Source of the DNA: Neodontobutis hainanensis
Lineage: Eukaryota; Chordata; Actinopteri; Gobiiformes; Odontobutidae
Direction: 5' to 3'
DNA: 64,000 bases
Assembly: GCA_024349245.1 (NCBI GenBank)
Contig: JALDNG010000025.1
Location: 1,867,001 to 1,931,000, forward strand
The notes beneath the pieces were generated by a model that saw only the letters and a program-made list of their open reading frames with translations, had not been told where the DNA came from and searched no databases. A program made the position numbers and the translations under genes. Position 1 is the stretch's first letter. Each line of letters begins with the position of its first letter. Positions 1 through 24,700 of the stretch are shown here, piece after piece.

Positions 1-3000
1 TGCCGCGACAATCGCACAGACACACTGCCACTGAAGGTAGAGGCAGCAGGAAAAAAGTCCTTTCTGGTGACAGAAGGACATTGGGAGCTGCAGATAGCTA
101 AATGACACTAAATCACACTTAAAACAAAAGACTGAACAGAGGGAACCTTCTGTTCAGAGAGATTTCTTTGGCATTCCTGAGTGAGGGCACCTTGAAAACT
201 GGCAGATACACACTGGCATGTACATACTGCGTAAGCTCGCATTAGGGCTGACAATATACTGAAAACTCTTTGTCACATCATTATCAAAGTTTGGCTTTAC
301 TACAGTACTATGGTATTCAATGTGACATTTACCCTTTCCACATAAAAATAACTGTCCACACAAAGCGTTCATTAGTATTGTGAAGGAAAAGTGTAAACGT
401 CAGGGGCAGCAGAGTGATCTTTGGAAGTCTGTTTTTCTTTACGAACTTTGGGCACACTTCAACTATGCCAAATTATGCAGCCATTGCAATGTTCAACATA
501 GTTATCAAACAAGTTTTAAATGTGTACAGGTCTCCCTTGAAAATGAGATCATGTGTCTCAATGAGACTAACTGTATAAATAAAGGAATATAAAAGATATG
601 TACTAAAGCTGTAGAAGTCCCTCTCAATCATGACCAGTGGGCTCAGTCTAATAATACATACTAAACTTTCACTCATGAACTCATCACGTTCTATTAAAAG
701 GTTCTGCGAATTACATCTAATGAATGTTGTTTTCAAATGCCTCAGTGAAAGAGAGCAGCAGAAACAGGGTAAGGGGGGGAGAGTCCAGCAGAGCAGAAGT
801 GGCTGAGGGACTTGGGGGTCATTGAAACAACACTTTTGAAGAACCAACGCAAATATCTGCTTTCTTCATCATCCAGGCGCAGCGCACTACCTTTAGAAAA
901 TCATGTGTACTCACTTTGCTTTCAAGCTTGTGTATTACTGGTCTTATGATACCCCTGTGACATGTAAATGAAACCCCAGAGACCATCAATCTTTATTAAA
1001 CGGCAGGAGAGGATGATCTGAAGAAAACATCATAAAAACCACAGTCTTCCTGTACTAATTCATCTACCTTTGTCTATAAGCTATGGACAACCAGGCACAG
1101 GATATCCAGCAGAGGTGTAGGAGCGGGTGCCTCTAAACACTTCTACTCTTAAACTTTAGAATGACTTGTAGGTTGAGTTTAGCTTGTGAAGGACAATAGC
1201 CTTACATTTTCTCCATCCAGACTCATTTGGAAAGGACCTGTCAGAGAGAAATGGCAGATATTCATGTGAAATTTATGGGACAGTGGGTCTCATAAAAGGC
1301 GGTTTACCATCAAATTCTGAAGGAAAAATATATTTGTTTCCCGTTTGTGATTTCAAAGCACCATTTAAATATATTCCATGCATTTATTTTTTTACAGGAT
1401 CCAGGGAGCTGAACCCTATCCTAGCTACCTTGGGGATGAGTAGGGTATACCATGGACAATGGCCAGTTAGTCACAGGACACTGACAGATAACCGTTGTGT
1501 GTTTGGTGTCTTGGCCTGGAAAGAACGATGGTAGCACCAGGAGAACTCCACACAAAAAGGTCACAAAATGATCTTGCGTTGAGGAGTGCCACTGGACACA
1601 CGTGATAAATAATAAAAAATATTTTTCTAATTTTATGCTTTGTGATTTAGTCCACACTATTAATTTTACATTTTCAGTGTGACTCCTGATCAACGGTTGA
1701 TATAGTGGATCACCAACACGTCCCAAATAAAACACTCACAACAGCATTGTATTGGCCCTCATGTGTCCTCCATCAGAGTGACTCAGCAGAACACACCAAG
1801 GTCCTCCAGACCAACTCCAGCATCAGCACCTTTTCACCACACCTATACAACTAAACATGTTCTACCTATAGCTCAGAGTTTAGAGGGCAACTAGAGTTTG
1901 TATCATCAGACAACATGAGAAGCACTTTTTAAATGCCAACAGACAACTTTTTTTCACTCCATTTAACAACAATTACTTCCCGCTTTTTCTCTGGCAGTGC
2001 CAGTGCTTCTGTAAGGATAAAGAGCTTTGGACTGCCCACAGGCCAGGAGCAGCAAGTGTAAAAGCGATGCCCACCCACTGCCTTACAAAGTTAAATATAT
2101 CCACTCGAACAGTGGCAGCTGCCCCAGCAGCAAGCCCCCTAAAGCTGACAAGTCCTCTTTTCTCTATAGGCAGGGCTTCACTGGCACTGGACTGACAGAG
2201 CCAAGGCAGGGCCCAGGGCAGAGGTGTGAATGCCCACATGTGCTAGTGCCAATCAGGCCTAACCATTCACTGTGCCCCCCTCAAATTACCCCCTTTCCTA
2301 AAGCCCCTGCATCAAACAACTTGTGTTCAAGAAACCAAGTTGAACAGAAAAGGCCACAGTGCAGGGGTTATCCAGATTATATCCAGATTATGTAGTCTCT
2401 CATTTTGTCTGTTGAGTACAAAACATATATTTTTTCTTATTCACACCTGCAAAGTAAAAAAAAAGTAGTGGTGAATTGGGGTTAAGAAGTGACAACCGCC
2501 TCAACAGAACAGGTCAGGCCAGTTTTCCGGTGCACGGTAAAGTGACGCTAAGCTGTGCTTGCACTGACGAGTGCCTCTAGTGAGCAGAGGTCACCATGGA
2601 GGACAATTTACCTGAGTAAAACAGGCTTGAGCAAACATCCTCCCAGCGTGTGTGTTTTCAATGGCAGTCAAATACCACCTCCTAAGTGTAGCATGGAATA
2701 AAGCCAGAGAGAACCCGGCTAATTTCAGACAGCTTCACTTCTATGTTTAGGTCTAAACTTTCCACCCCCATGTTGGCGGAATAGCTGTGCTAGCTCAACT
2801 TTGTTTATGTGCGAGTGTGCCCCTGCTTCCATTAGGCCACACCAGCCTTGTCAAGTATGTCAGCTGTTCTTCCGCCAGTAAAACAAGGACTGGCCCCCAG
2901 CAGTACTCAGACCTGGGACCTTTCATTTAAGATGGTGCTAAAAGGTGCCCCAAGGTGAAGAGATTCCACATGGGTCAACCTCCTATGGGTGGAAACACAG

Positions 3001-5829
3001 TATTAGCTCAGGACAATTGCACTACCAGTAATTGTCAAGAACAAAGTAAATCAGAATGCTTTATGATAAAATAACTCCCGTTTTTGTTCTGAATGGGGTC
3101 CAAACATTAAACTTTATTCATCTTGGCAGCAAGCCTTTCTTGTGTGGCGACAACAAGTAACCTGTTTCAACAGTGAACACTAACCTGCTCCCCGCACAGA
3201 GCGTTTCTTTTGATATCCACAGATGTCTATTTGAAAAAGACACTTTACTCTTCAAAGGATATTTACTCAGACTGTGGAGCAGGCTTGTGTGTTGTTGTGT
3301 GTGGATGTGTGTGCCCAGTGCAGTGTCTATGTCTGCGCCCATATCTGCACCTTCATTTACAAGAGCATCTACAAAGTGAGGGATCAGTGAGTGATTCCCG
3401 CCCATTCCTAAGGCAAGACCAGGCCCATCCCACCTCACCTCACACCTGGAAAAAAAACAACTTTTCTTTAGCGTCCATAAATTTCCTCAAGCCCCTGTTT
3501 ATCAGCACTAATAAAGATCAGACCCCTGCCTCATTGCTGGAAAGTCAACACTGAAGATATGTGGAGTGCAGTGCCAGCATAACAGAGATGTTCGCTCACA
3601 TGTTCCCAGTAAACAACTTCACACAGCTAGATGCAACATTAGATCAGCCCTTATTTAAAGACTGGGGGCACTGTGAAAGAATTGGAATCCTCATGTACCA
3701 CAGATTGGACGGCTTAAAAACATGAAGATATGTCATGGCACTAGTGACCGTTCACCTTGGCCTCATGGTGAAGCAGCTGTCAGAGGGAGGGGAGGTAAGA
3801 GTGGGTAAAGTGGTAAACTTAATCATTAAGAGGATCCAAATGAGGGATAGGTCAGGTATCAACCACTTTGTCCATTCATTACTTTCATTATTAAAGTAAA
3901 GAGCTTTTGACTAAGACACATTCAAACCTTTTTTTATTGGATGCCACAAATGGCAAACCTATTCAATGACAATTTATCAAAGAATAAGCAAGTAACTTAG
4001 CCATCTTTCTGTTAGGTTTTTATTTACATTTTTAAAAAGTATGGCTATAGCATCAGCCATTAACCAGCTACTGTACATCGCCTCTGCAGTCATAGACAGC
4101 TCTTTACCTGCTCAATTTTTCCAGAGTTACCTTACTTTTGCTCTCAATTAGATAATACTTAAAAAGTGACTATTGTTCCTTAGGGTTGGGAGTAATAGTA
4201 GGGACTCAAAACTCTATGGTTGAATTTGAATACAAGTTAGGAGGTTCCTTATTAAGGAAAGGAGTGATGGGGCGTTTTGACAATGTGACTCCACTAACCT
4301 CTCAGCGGAAACAACACGAGATGTCACGATAAAGACTAAACATCCCACAATTTAACTACAAGTTTACTATGAAGGTAGTTATTTTGCAAAATGCCAGAGC
4401 ATGTAGAGTACAATGTGAGGACTTGCGGAATACAATTTGAAAACCTGCACCAAGCAAATATGAAGTTGTAAATTAAAAATTGTCACTATTCCACACTTTG
4501 AAGTTATAGAATACATATTCATACATAAGATTTACCGACACTTACCAACAGCTCTGTAATCCAGCCATAGTCCTGGTCCTGGCCTAATCCTAGTCTGGTT
4601 CTGGTCTAATCCTGGCCAAACAATCCACCGAAACCACATCCTTTTATATTTATTAGGTTTATTTAGATTTATGCGAATTAGCCTCCTTACCTTTTAGTAA
4701 AGAAAGTCCAGGGGTTCCTTTGCTAAAGGAGGTAAGTAAAGAAGTATTAAAGCTCCTTTCTTACTAGAGTGACTATTCCGACAGCTCTTATCATGGCGAC
4801 CATTAAATATATCCGGGTCATTGATAAGGAGTTAGCAGAAGCCTGTTGCTAGAAGCCGGTTAAGGTTTAGATCCAGGTAAGCTCAGGTTTGAGCAAACTC
4901 TTGAGTTTTTTGTCTAGAAAGTGGTTTGGTTATAAGTGGGTTTCATTACCATGGTAACTCCCACAACACGGCTACCCTGCTCATGGGGCAGGTTTAGTTT
5001 AGAGTCCACAAAACCAAAGTGGACCACTCAAATGTGAGCAAAGTCACATAGATCTGTCTCTACAGCAACGTCAAACCTTTTGTTCTTGACCTTTTGTTCT
5101 TGACCTTTTTTTTCTTTCGGTTCAGAGAATATAAGTTACTTTATTGAACTATGCACAAAACAACGTAGAGGACATCAGTTACACTTTGAAAGCTTTTTCT
5201 GGATTTAAATTGTATTTGCTGCCACAAAATTATTTAAATCGTGTAACACTAAAGTTTTATTAAAAAAATTGTAAATTCTTCTTGATTCATCATTTTCATA
5301 TTTTTTTTTGTATTTTTTTTACGGTTTCACTTTTTAATGTCAAATCAATTTACATTTTGTGTGAAACATCACAAAACACAGTATGTAATGAGGACATACA
5401 TTTTTAAGTTGTGAGGCAATTAAAATTACCGTCAATCAGCGTTTTTCTCCTCCTCCTGTTTTTGGCTATGACCTTGTTGCTTAACGTTTCTCTGCAGAAA
5501 TAGCCCCGTCCCTTTTTCCCTCCAGATTGATTGCTGTTGGCTCTTCACTGCACAGACACTCCCAGTGATCATTGGTTAAGGGCTTAAAGATGGGTTGAGA
5601 GATAAAGTTGATAACCAGCATAGTGCAACAGATAAACCCAAAGTTACCCAGTTTGGATTTGTTTGGTTTTATCAACTCAGAACTTACTCTGCAACTATGA
5701 GTTTGTTTAACCGGCTTCTAGCAACAGCCATCCAGTTTTCTAAGCAGGTATTTACATGTCTGTTAATCAGTGTTTTTTTATTTGCATGTCTTTTTAAACA
5801 TGTCTTTATCTAATACTGTCATTATGTTG

Positions 5830-5935
5830 GTTGTTGTGACTGATGTGATGCAGCTCCATGTGCCCATTTCCGACATTTGGTGACAAATTTCCCAAAGTGT
5901 GACAATAAAGTACATCTTACCTTACCTTATTTAGA
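5830..5935 (+). repeat. Possible LINE 3' tail fragment
   Basis: The segment ending CAAAGTGTGACAATAAAGTA followed by short ATCTTACCTTACCTT-type tandem units resembles the 3' tails of fish non-LTR retrotransposons. No reverse transcriptase coding is left. Family not assigned. Confidence 0.4.
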
Positions 5936-7032
5936 TAAACCAAACAACTGTCTTTTTCAATACTGTTGGACAAAACCTTACCATTTACCTCACACCTTTA
6001 AAAAGAGTAAGAAAACAAACCCGGACCAGAAATGGTTTACATTTTACTAAAATATTCAATTATATGGTCTTAACCAGCTTCAAACTGGCCTTGTCTGCTC
6101 ACTAAACGATCAAGAGTTCTAACAAGCCGCGGTCAAGTAAAGGCCTTTCGCTCAGGTTCAAAGTTACATTGACTTTTGCAATCACTGATTTCGGATGAAG
6201 ATAAACTAAAACTTTAAGAAACGGGACCACGACAAAGCAGATAAATTCATTCCAGCAATCTCCAGGAATGCGCTGCACTGTACTGAAACCTCACCAAGTC
6301 AAACACAAGTCAGTTACGGACACTGAAGTGAGGAAAAATGTAAGCCCACGCGTTCCCTGTTCCTCCTCCAGTGGAGAAGAGCAGATGCATGGCAAACACT
6401 CTGCTTTACCAACAGGAACTCTGTAACTCTGAAGGAACTCTGTAACGGCAAGAAGAGAAGTGAACAGAAAACAGTGAGGAAAAACGGCCACACTTGAGGC
6501 CAAAGGCAACACAATCATACTGTTCCCCTACATCAGCAACTTTAACTTCACGGTGTAGAGCACTAAACACCACATCTTCCACTGGAAGAGCTGCTTTTCC
6601 ATGAGCAGCAGTTATTGTCTGAGAAACACAACTGCAAATATTAAATATAAAATATTATTGTATATAAAAAAAAAACATCACTTCTGAAATATTTTCTCAC
6701 ATTATTATTTTGGCATCCAATTTATTTATTTTTTATTTTTGCTTTCATAACAATTGGGTAGCCTTGGCCTTGTGAAATCTTGCATTGGGTCTAAAAGTTA
6801 AGCCAGTTGTTGACGCTATTTAAATAATACTCGGGGCATTTAGAATAATATTGAAACTACTGCCGTTGTCTCACTCTCACATAAAGCTTGTAAATGAAAC
6901 GAACACTCATCACCGCGTAGTAACATAGCCTGCTTGCATCTCTGCGAGCCGTAAGCTAAAGAAATATCAAATAACAGCAGCTATATCTTGAAGTACATAA
7001 AATAACAATACATATATAATGTAAAGTTCTTA

Positions 7033-7105
7033 GTAGGGCTGCCCCCAAATAGTCAGCTAAAGCTTAGTCAATGGGACTATCTAGAAAACCAACTTGACTT
7101 AGCCA
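7033..7105 (+). repeat. hAT-like terminal fragment
   Basis: Starts TAGGGCTGCCCCCAAATAGT and continues with AGTCAGCTAAAGCTTAGTCA. The AGGGCTG start and the alternating TAGTC/GACTA-like units resemble termini of teleost hAT miniature elements. The other end is not recognisable, so it looks truncated. Confidence 0.4.
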
Positions 7106-7129
7106 TCTAAAGAAAATGTTCTGCCTTTC

Positions 7130-8087
7130 ATTAAACCAGATCCGGCCCGCAGAGCAATTATTTCAATGATTCCTGTTTTTAATGGGCCACCAATATCGCC
7201 CCGTTCAAACTACAAGTCCCATAACGCATTGCAACAACTGCCGTGAGCGCCAGCGCCTCCCTTCACCGCTGCTCTGTTGACACAGAAGAGCTCAGCTGCG
7301 AGTGGATAAATGCACTGAGTTCACATTTATTCATGTTTTTCTTTAAAAAATATGCCAAATAAAAAGTGGACTGTAAAAACAAGTGCTTCTTCAACAGGTG
7401 AGAGGTGGAGTGTGTTTGTGGAGATCATAAGATTGTAATTTAAGAAAATAACTGCGCTATAGCACTCTGCTATACTGTATATAGCACTGTGATCTGTGAG
7501 ACAGAATTGAGGACAAGTTCCAAGTCCTGGGCAAAGCAGAAGCTACAGACTGTGACAGAGTTAAAATAGAGTCTGAAGTCACAGCAGAGTCTGGGACTGT
7601 CACTAATGTGTAAGAGTGAGGCTAACGTGACAGAGGATGGAAGTAGCCTCAGAAAGGCTGTGCCGTTGATGTTTTTGTTAAGTAGCTCATGTCTGTCCAG
7701 AAAGGTGTGTCTGGTTTTAGAAAAAACAGATTGCAGAAAAGAAGTTCGCAGTTCTCTTTGTGTTGCTCTCTGTCAGACGCCGCAGCCCGCTCCGTTACGC
7801 ACAAATAAAGAGCGTACTCTTTGCTAAACTCGCGCTGAAACTGGTCTAAACAATCTCAATACTGTCCAGCACTGGGCAGAGAGGTAAAAGAGCAAGAACT
7901 AAGCAGCTGTATGTGGCTCGAGCCTCGAGACTGAAGGAAAAATGTGTGCAACATGCTAACAAGCTGAACATGAGCGTCATAAATAATAACAAATAAATAA
8001 TAATTACTGAGTTAATTCTGTTTGGCCCGCGACTTAAACAGTTGTTTGAATTTTGGCTCCTTCCCCATTTGAGTATGACACCCCTGC
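7130..8087. repeat. Degraded hAT-like element
   Basis: The right end reads GAGTATGACACCCCTG, the reverse complement of a CAGGGGTGTCA-type hAT terminus. Just inside it is TTTGGCCCGCGACTTAAACA, and a related CCGGCCCGCAGAGCAATTA lies at the left near 7141. This layout recalls internally deleted hAT (Charlie-type) transposons. The open frames inside are short and unconvincing. The left boundary is approximate. Confidence 0.45.
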
Positions 8088-9334
8088 TTTAAACGATGCA
8101 CCAGCCAATGACACGCCCTGAAAATGAGTGCACCATCTGCCAAGTGCTTCGCATTTAACTTCATGAAAATCTGGCCCAGAGCCTTTGGTAACGCGAAAAA
8201 ACTCCCAAACTAGGCAAGCGCTGCTCACATATTACTCCCACGCACCACTGAACTATCATAAGACTATGTACACCTCATGGGGGTTAATGGCTGATGACTA
8301 TACCATAGCAGTAAAATGAAAATAAATAGTGAAATATTGCAGAAAAAGTCAAAAGGCTTGTAGCCCTGACTGACCCCACATGTTCCTTCTCTTGTAGAGC
8401 CAGAGCAATGTGGTGATGATGACATGATTGACAAGAAAGAGTCTGATTCCACACACTGCCACTGAGGAACATCCCTCTTTCAAGTTCAGCCCACATTACT
8501 ATCAACAAATAACTCTTCTGGCAGCACTCACCATCAGGCCTTATATACAGTGGTTGTGCTTTGTAAAATGTATTTGGATTTAGACAATGATGACCTCAAC
8601 AGCTGTGCGTTCATATTTGTTTAAGATGGAAGAGGTTACTCCTGGAAACCCTCGCCAAAAAAAAATAAAACATCCCTGTAGTTTATGTTTTTATATATAT
8701 AGAAGGATCCATATTAAGCTCAGTTATTTTTTTGTTTCTTGTTAGGCGGCTGTTGCTTATGGTTATTGTGAGAAAAGTGCTTTCTGGTGGAAACTAAATA
8801 AGTAAATAAAATATTAATGATTAAAAACCTGGTCAGTTGATTATCTTTCCTCCAATTGTAATGTTCCAAATAGGCTACAGTGTTTTTAAGAAGAGTGAAT
8901 TATTAATGATACACATAAAATAGAGCCTATGATCGCTGAAGGGTATCAGCTGATAAGACTTTTAGTTTAGGCCTCAAAATATCCTGATCGGACTGTTAAC
9001 CATCAATGATCAGATAACTGATAATAACTTAGTTTTAACATAAAAAAATAAAATAAAATGAGGTGGCAATAACTCTTTCATCAGTTTATGTAACTACCAT
9101 ATGTTAATACTACAAGAAGCAAAAGGTGTTCTATGTTTACATCTAATGAAGCATATTACATTTTTCCATATCCAGAACCTGATACCACCCAAACACCAAT
9201 AAAGTAATTTAGTGATGTTATCATTTGCATAGGTTCAGATTGTTTTCAGTTTTGTGAGAAACTGGCACTCTCTGCAGTATGCCAAAACCTGGCAGCTTTA
9301 TTTCTAATATCAGGGAGCATGGTGTTGCTCTCAC

Positions 9335-21035
<11,701 letters not shown>

Positions 21036-21763
21036 ATGTCTTCTTCTGTGGCCGGAGAAGTCACAAGAGCAACTGGCATCAAGAGAGAAAATGTGAAGGA
21101 GGCGGAGAAGTGCATCAGGCTTGTGGCGCTGGACGCGGCGGAGTTGTCCATGGAGCGCGTTACTCCCAACACGGAGGCAGTGCGGACGGAGCTGCTGGTG
21201 AGCGCCGCGTCCTCCCTTGCCTTCTCCCCGGAGCAAGTGGCGTGTGTGTGCGAGGCGCTGCAGCAGGGGGGCAACGTGGATCGTCTGGCCCGGTTCCTCT
21301 GGTCCCTGCCGCAGAGCGACTTGCTCCATGGTAATGAGAGCATCCTGAAAGCCCAAGCCCTGGTCGCGTTCCACCAGGCGCGCTACCAGGAGCTCTACAG
21401 TATCCTGGAGAACCACAGCTTCAGCGCCACCAACCACACCTTCCTGCAGGATCTGTGGTACAAGGCCCGCTACACTGAGGCCGAGAAGGCGAGGGGCAGA
21501 CCCCTGGGCGCGGTGGACAAGTACCGGATTCGGAGGAAGTACCCTCTCCCCAGGACTATCTGGGACGGAGAGGAGACCGTGTACTGTTTCAAGGAGAGGT
21601 CCCGAAACGCGCTGAAGGATCTGTACACTCAGAATAGATACCCGTCTCCGGCCGAGAAGAGAAACCTGGCCAAGATCACAGGGCTCTCCTTGACCCAGGT
21701 CAGCAACTGGTTCAAAAACAGGAGGCAGAGGGACAGAAACCCGTCCGAGGCGCAGTCCAAGAG
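21036..21763 (+). CDS. six4: six4 coding exon 1
   Basis: 242 codons plus two bases. Start ATG at 21036-21038 follows AAAAA and gives MSSSV. It holds the entire SIX domain and homeodomain. The donor is GTAAGA after TCCAAGAG. Confidence 0.94.
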
Positions 21764-24700
21764 GTAAGAGCACGCCTTAAACCTTTACTAAACCCCAACT
21801 TTTATCGTGCGTAAAAAGGCTCTTGATAATGTTCGATTTGACTGAAACGAACAAAGCTTTTACGTGAAGGACGAGGCTGCCTTTGTAGTTTACGGCCTCT
21901 CACTTTACACTCGGTCTCTTTCCTATCGTCCGCCCAGTTTCTGTTAAGAGTTGACAGAGTAAATCATTACTCAACCATTTATCTTAGATAAATAAGACAC
22001 AGAAAAGTACGCGTAAAAGGGTTTGGAGCACGCTTTTAATGTTTTGAAATATGAAGCTGTTGCCATTCAGATCCGGTTTCAAGTATGTCGGTGCTAAGGG
22101 GCATGGAAACCATAGGCAACAAATAACACTGCACTCTTACTCATTTGCCTGTGACTCAAATGAAATGCTGCTTCAGTCAGAGTTCAAAGGGTCATTTCAA
22201 TAAATATTTGAAGTCCTTATAAACGCTCCTGACTTAGCACGTAAATATTTTTTCACAATTTTCCATCTCAAACCAAAGGAAGTGGTGCGATTCTTTTCAT
22301 AATCCTCCGCTCAAACAGACTTTCATGTTGCCCTCAGAAGAGAACAAAGCCGGCGCACCTGGTGGAGGTGACCCTGTGTTTCACACGCGTTAGAGCACTT
22401 TATACCTGCACCACTCGTCTTTAGAGCTGCTTTAGCTTTAGGATTCCACCCCACGATTCAAACTCCTGCTAGTTTAAATCCGAGCTAAGACTTTAAATGA
22501 ATCCTATGGCCATTTGTTTTAAAGCACCAGCGCTGGCATTTTGTCACAGCAGAATTTATTGCGCCAAATGGTTGCATGCTTGTTGATGTTGGTGGTCGGT
22601 GTCAGGGGCTGCTCCACATGAGGTACAGGGGGGGGCACATTCACAAACACAAGCTGTGCTTTAAAAGCTGGTATTTACACAAGAACAAATGTGGCTTTAC
22701 ACAAAAGAGATAAATATGTCTTTATTTAATAACAGTTTGTCCATCCTTCCACAGTGAGTCAGATGGAAACCACAGTACAGAGGATGAGTCCAGCAAAGGC
22801 CAGGAGGAGCTGTCCCCTCGTCCACTGTCCAACTCCTCTGACGGAGTCACCCACGGAGCCTGCCCCTCCAGACGGGGGCTCTGGACACAGGGGTGGTCAT
22901 CCAGCAGATCGGGGACATCAAGGCCCCCCCTGGATCAAGCAGCGGGGCTCTGTATAATGGGAGTCTAGTGACCAGTAACAACTCTGTGTTTCACAACGGC
23001 TCGTCGTATCTGCACTCACCTGGGAACATCCTGTTCAACGGACTCAACCTGGGCCTGCAGCCGCTGCCCTTCAGTCCCCTGCGCCCGGCTGCAGGGGGAG
23101 TGCTGCTGGGGGGCACTGGGGTGGAAATGCACATGCAAACAGGACAGGACAAGGCAGAGGAGTCTGGCCTGCATTACGCTCCGTACACGGGCTGTGTGAA
23201 TGGGGCCGAGGTGAAGCTGGAGGGGGTCCACACCATGGTCCCTCAGAATGGGGCCTCTGTACTGCCTCTGGGCGGGTACAGCCTTGTGTCGGTGCCCAGT
23301 GCGGTGACTGACAGCGACGGCGGCCCACTGCTCAACAGCGATGTAGGTCTCTCCCCTCTGCAGCTCTCCACCACAGTCGCACAACAAGGTGCGTCCACCT
23401 GACAGTCAATACTGCACACACTTCTAAAGTCTACATCACCTATCATAAAGTGGGTCAAGAAAAAAAAAACTACAAACAGCTTTATGTGGCTGGCTTCTTA
23501 AGGCCCCTTCCCTCAGCCCACTGTGCTCTGATTGGTCATTGGGACCTCCCATAAATGTGGCACTGTTTGCTGTCAAACTATTTTCTCATTGGCCAAGTGA
23601 GTTCAAACATAGCCCAATGATGTCTTGGTTTCATCTTTTGTGACTCACAAAATCTGCAAAATGTTTCAGGGGCTGAGAGAATTAGTGTTTCAGGACAAGC
23701 AGTGGCATTTGGACTTTGTAGGCCTTTTATATAAACAAAATGGATCTGACAGAAATGGAAAAAAGCAGAAAATTTTTAAGCACAAATTTAATGAATATTT
23801 CTTAATTTTTTGAGAACAAAGATGACTGAATAAAAATGTGCTCTGCACAACCTCAGGGCTTGTTGACAGTCCACCTCATTTGTCTGCTTCACTCTGGGCC
23901 TCACAGACACACAGAGGAGAAGTGGTCCAGAGAACCCCAAAGAAGTATAAAAGCAGTTCTGAAGTCACCTTCACTAATCATTGGGGCACTCTGATTTCCC
24001 AAGCAGTTTAAAAAAATCAGAGCCCATCAGAAGCACTAACAGGGATTGAGACATTACAGTCCTTTATATCGCTGATATGAACAGCGTGTACACATCAGGC
24101 ATAATAATCATCACAACAGGCAACTGCAGCCTTCTTTTTTATTAATGCTTTGGGGTATTGTGGGGTCAAGTGTAAAGTTTGTTGTAGACAAACAGTGAGG
24201 CCAGAGAAAATAAAACAGTGTGAGATGATCCACAAAAGGTCTTGTCAAACGCAAGACCCAGGGGTTAAATCTGGCACTTGCTTTTTTTTTAGATGTACAA
24301 GCATTTAGTGATTAATATTAGGCTCCAGAAGTATGTATACTGCTATAATGATAACAGATAATGTTATACTGCAAAGAAAAGAATTACCACTTAAGAGGAA
24401 AGAAATAAAATAAAGCATTTGTGTTTTTCAGGTTTTTGGTGCCAGTCTTGCTATTTTTTACGAGGTTATGTATCCTGGGCTCTAGCACAATCTCTGTACA
24501 ATTCACCTCCTTACTTTTTGTCAAGAATCTCACTAAATAGTAGCAACTAAAAAAGAAAAGAAAAAAAAAAATCCAAATAAAGACAGATTCTTCTGTCCAA
24601 GCTAATTCGTCTACTGCATTAGTGTAGCCCTTGACTTGGCTGATCTGGTGAAACAGTATTGACCTGCTCTTATGTCTCTTCAGGTTCTCTGCCTCTGAAC

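Larger units (their letters stand above)
1..9334 (-). other. mnat1 intron 6 (5' part), no exon seen
   Basis: More than 9.3 kb without a recognisable exon. I looked for the MAT1 C-terminal blocks (LEEALYEYQP, VPELE, GYLNHVRA, DLAGGY) on the minus strand and found none. What it holds is AT-rich intronic sequence with degraded repeats, listed separately. A duplicated CCTTTTGTTCTTGA unit sits near 5077-5106. Mammalian MNAT1 also has very long introns. Confidence 0.7.

Noticed and set aside
1973..2395. Overlapping plus and minus open frames considered as the missing mnat1 3' exon
   Set aside because: No match to MAT1 C-terminal motifs, and no fitting acceptor and phase.
22921..22935. C7 run at 22924-22930 as the site of the six4 frame break
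   Set aside because: The conserved VVIQQIGDIK just before it is already in the downstream frame, so the break lies further upstream.
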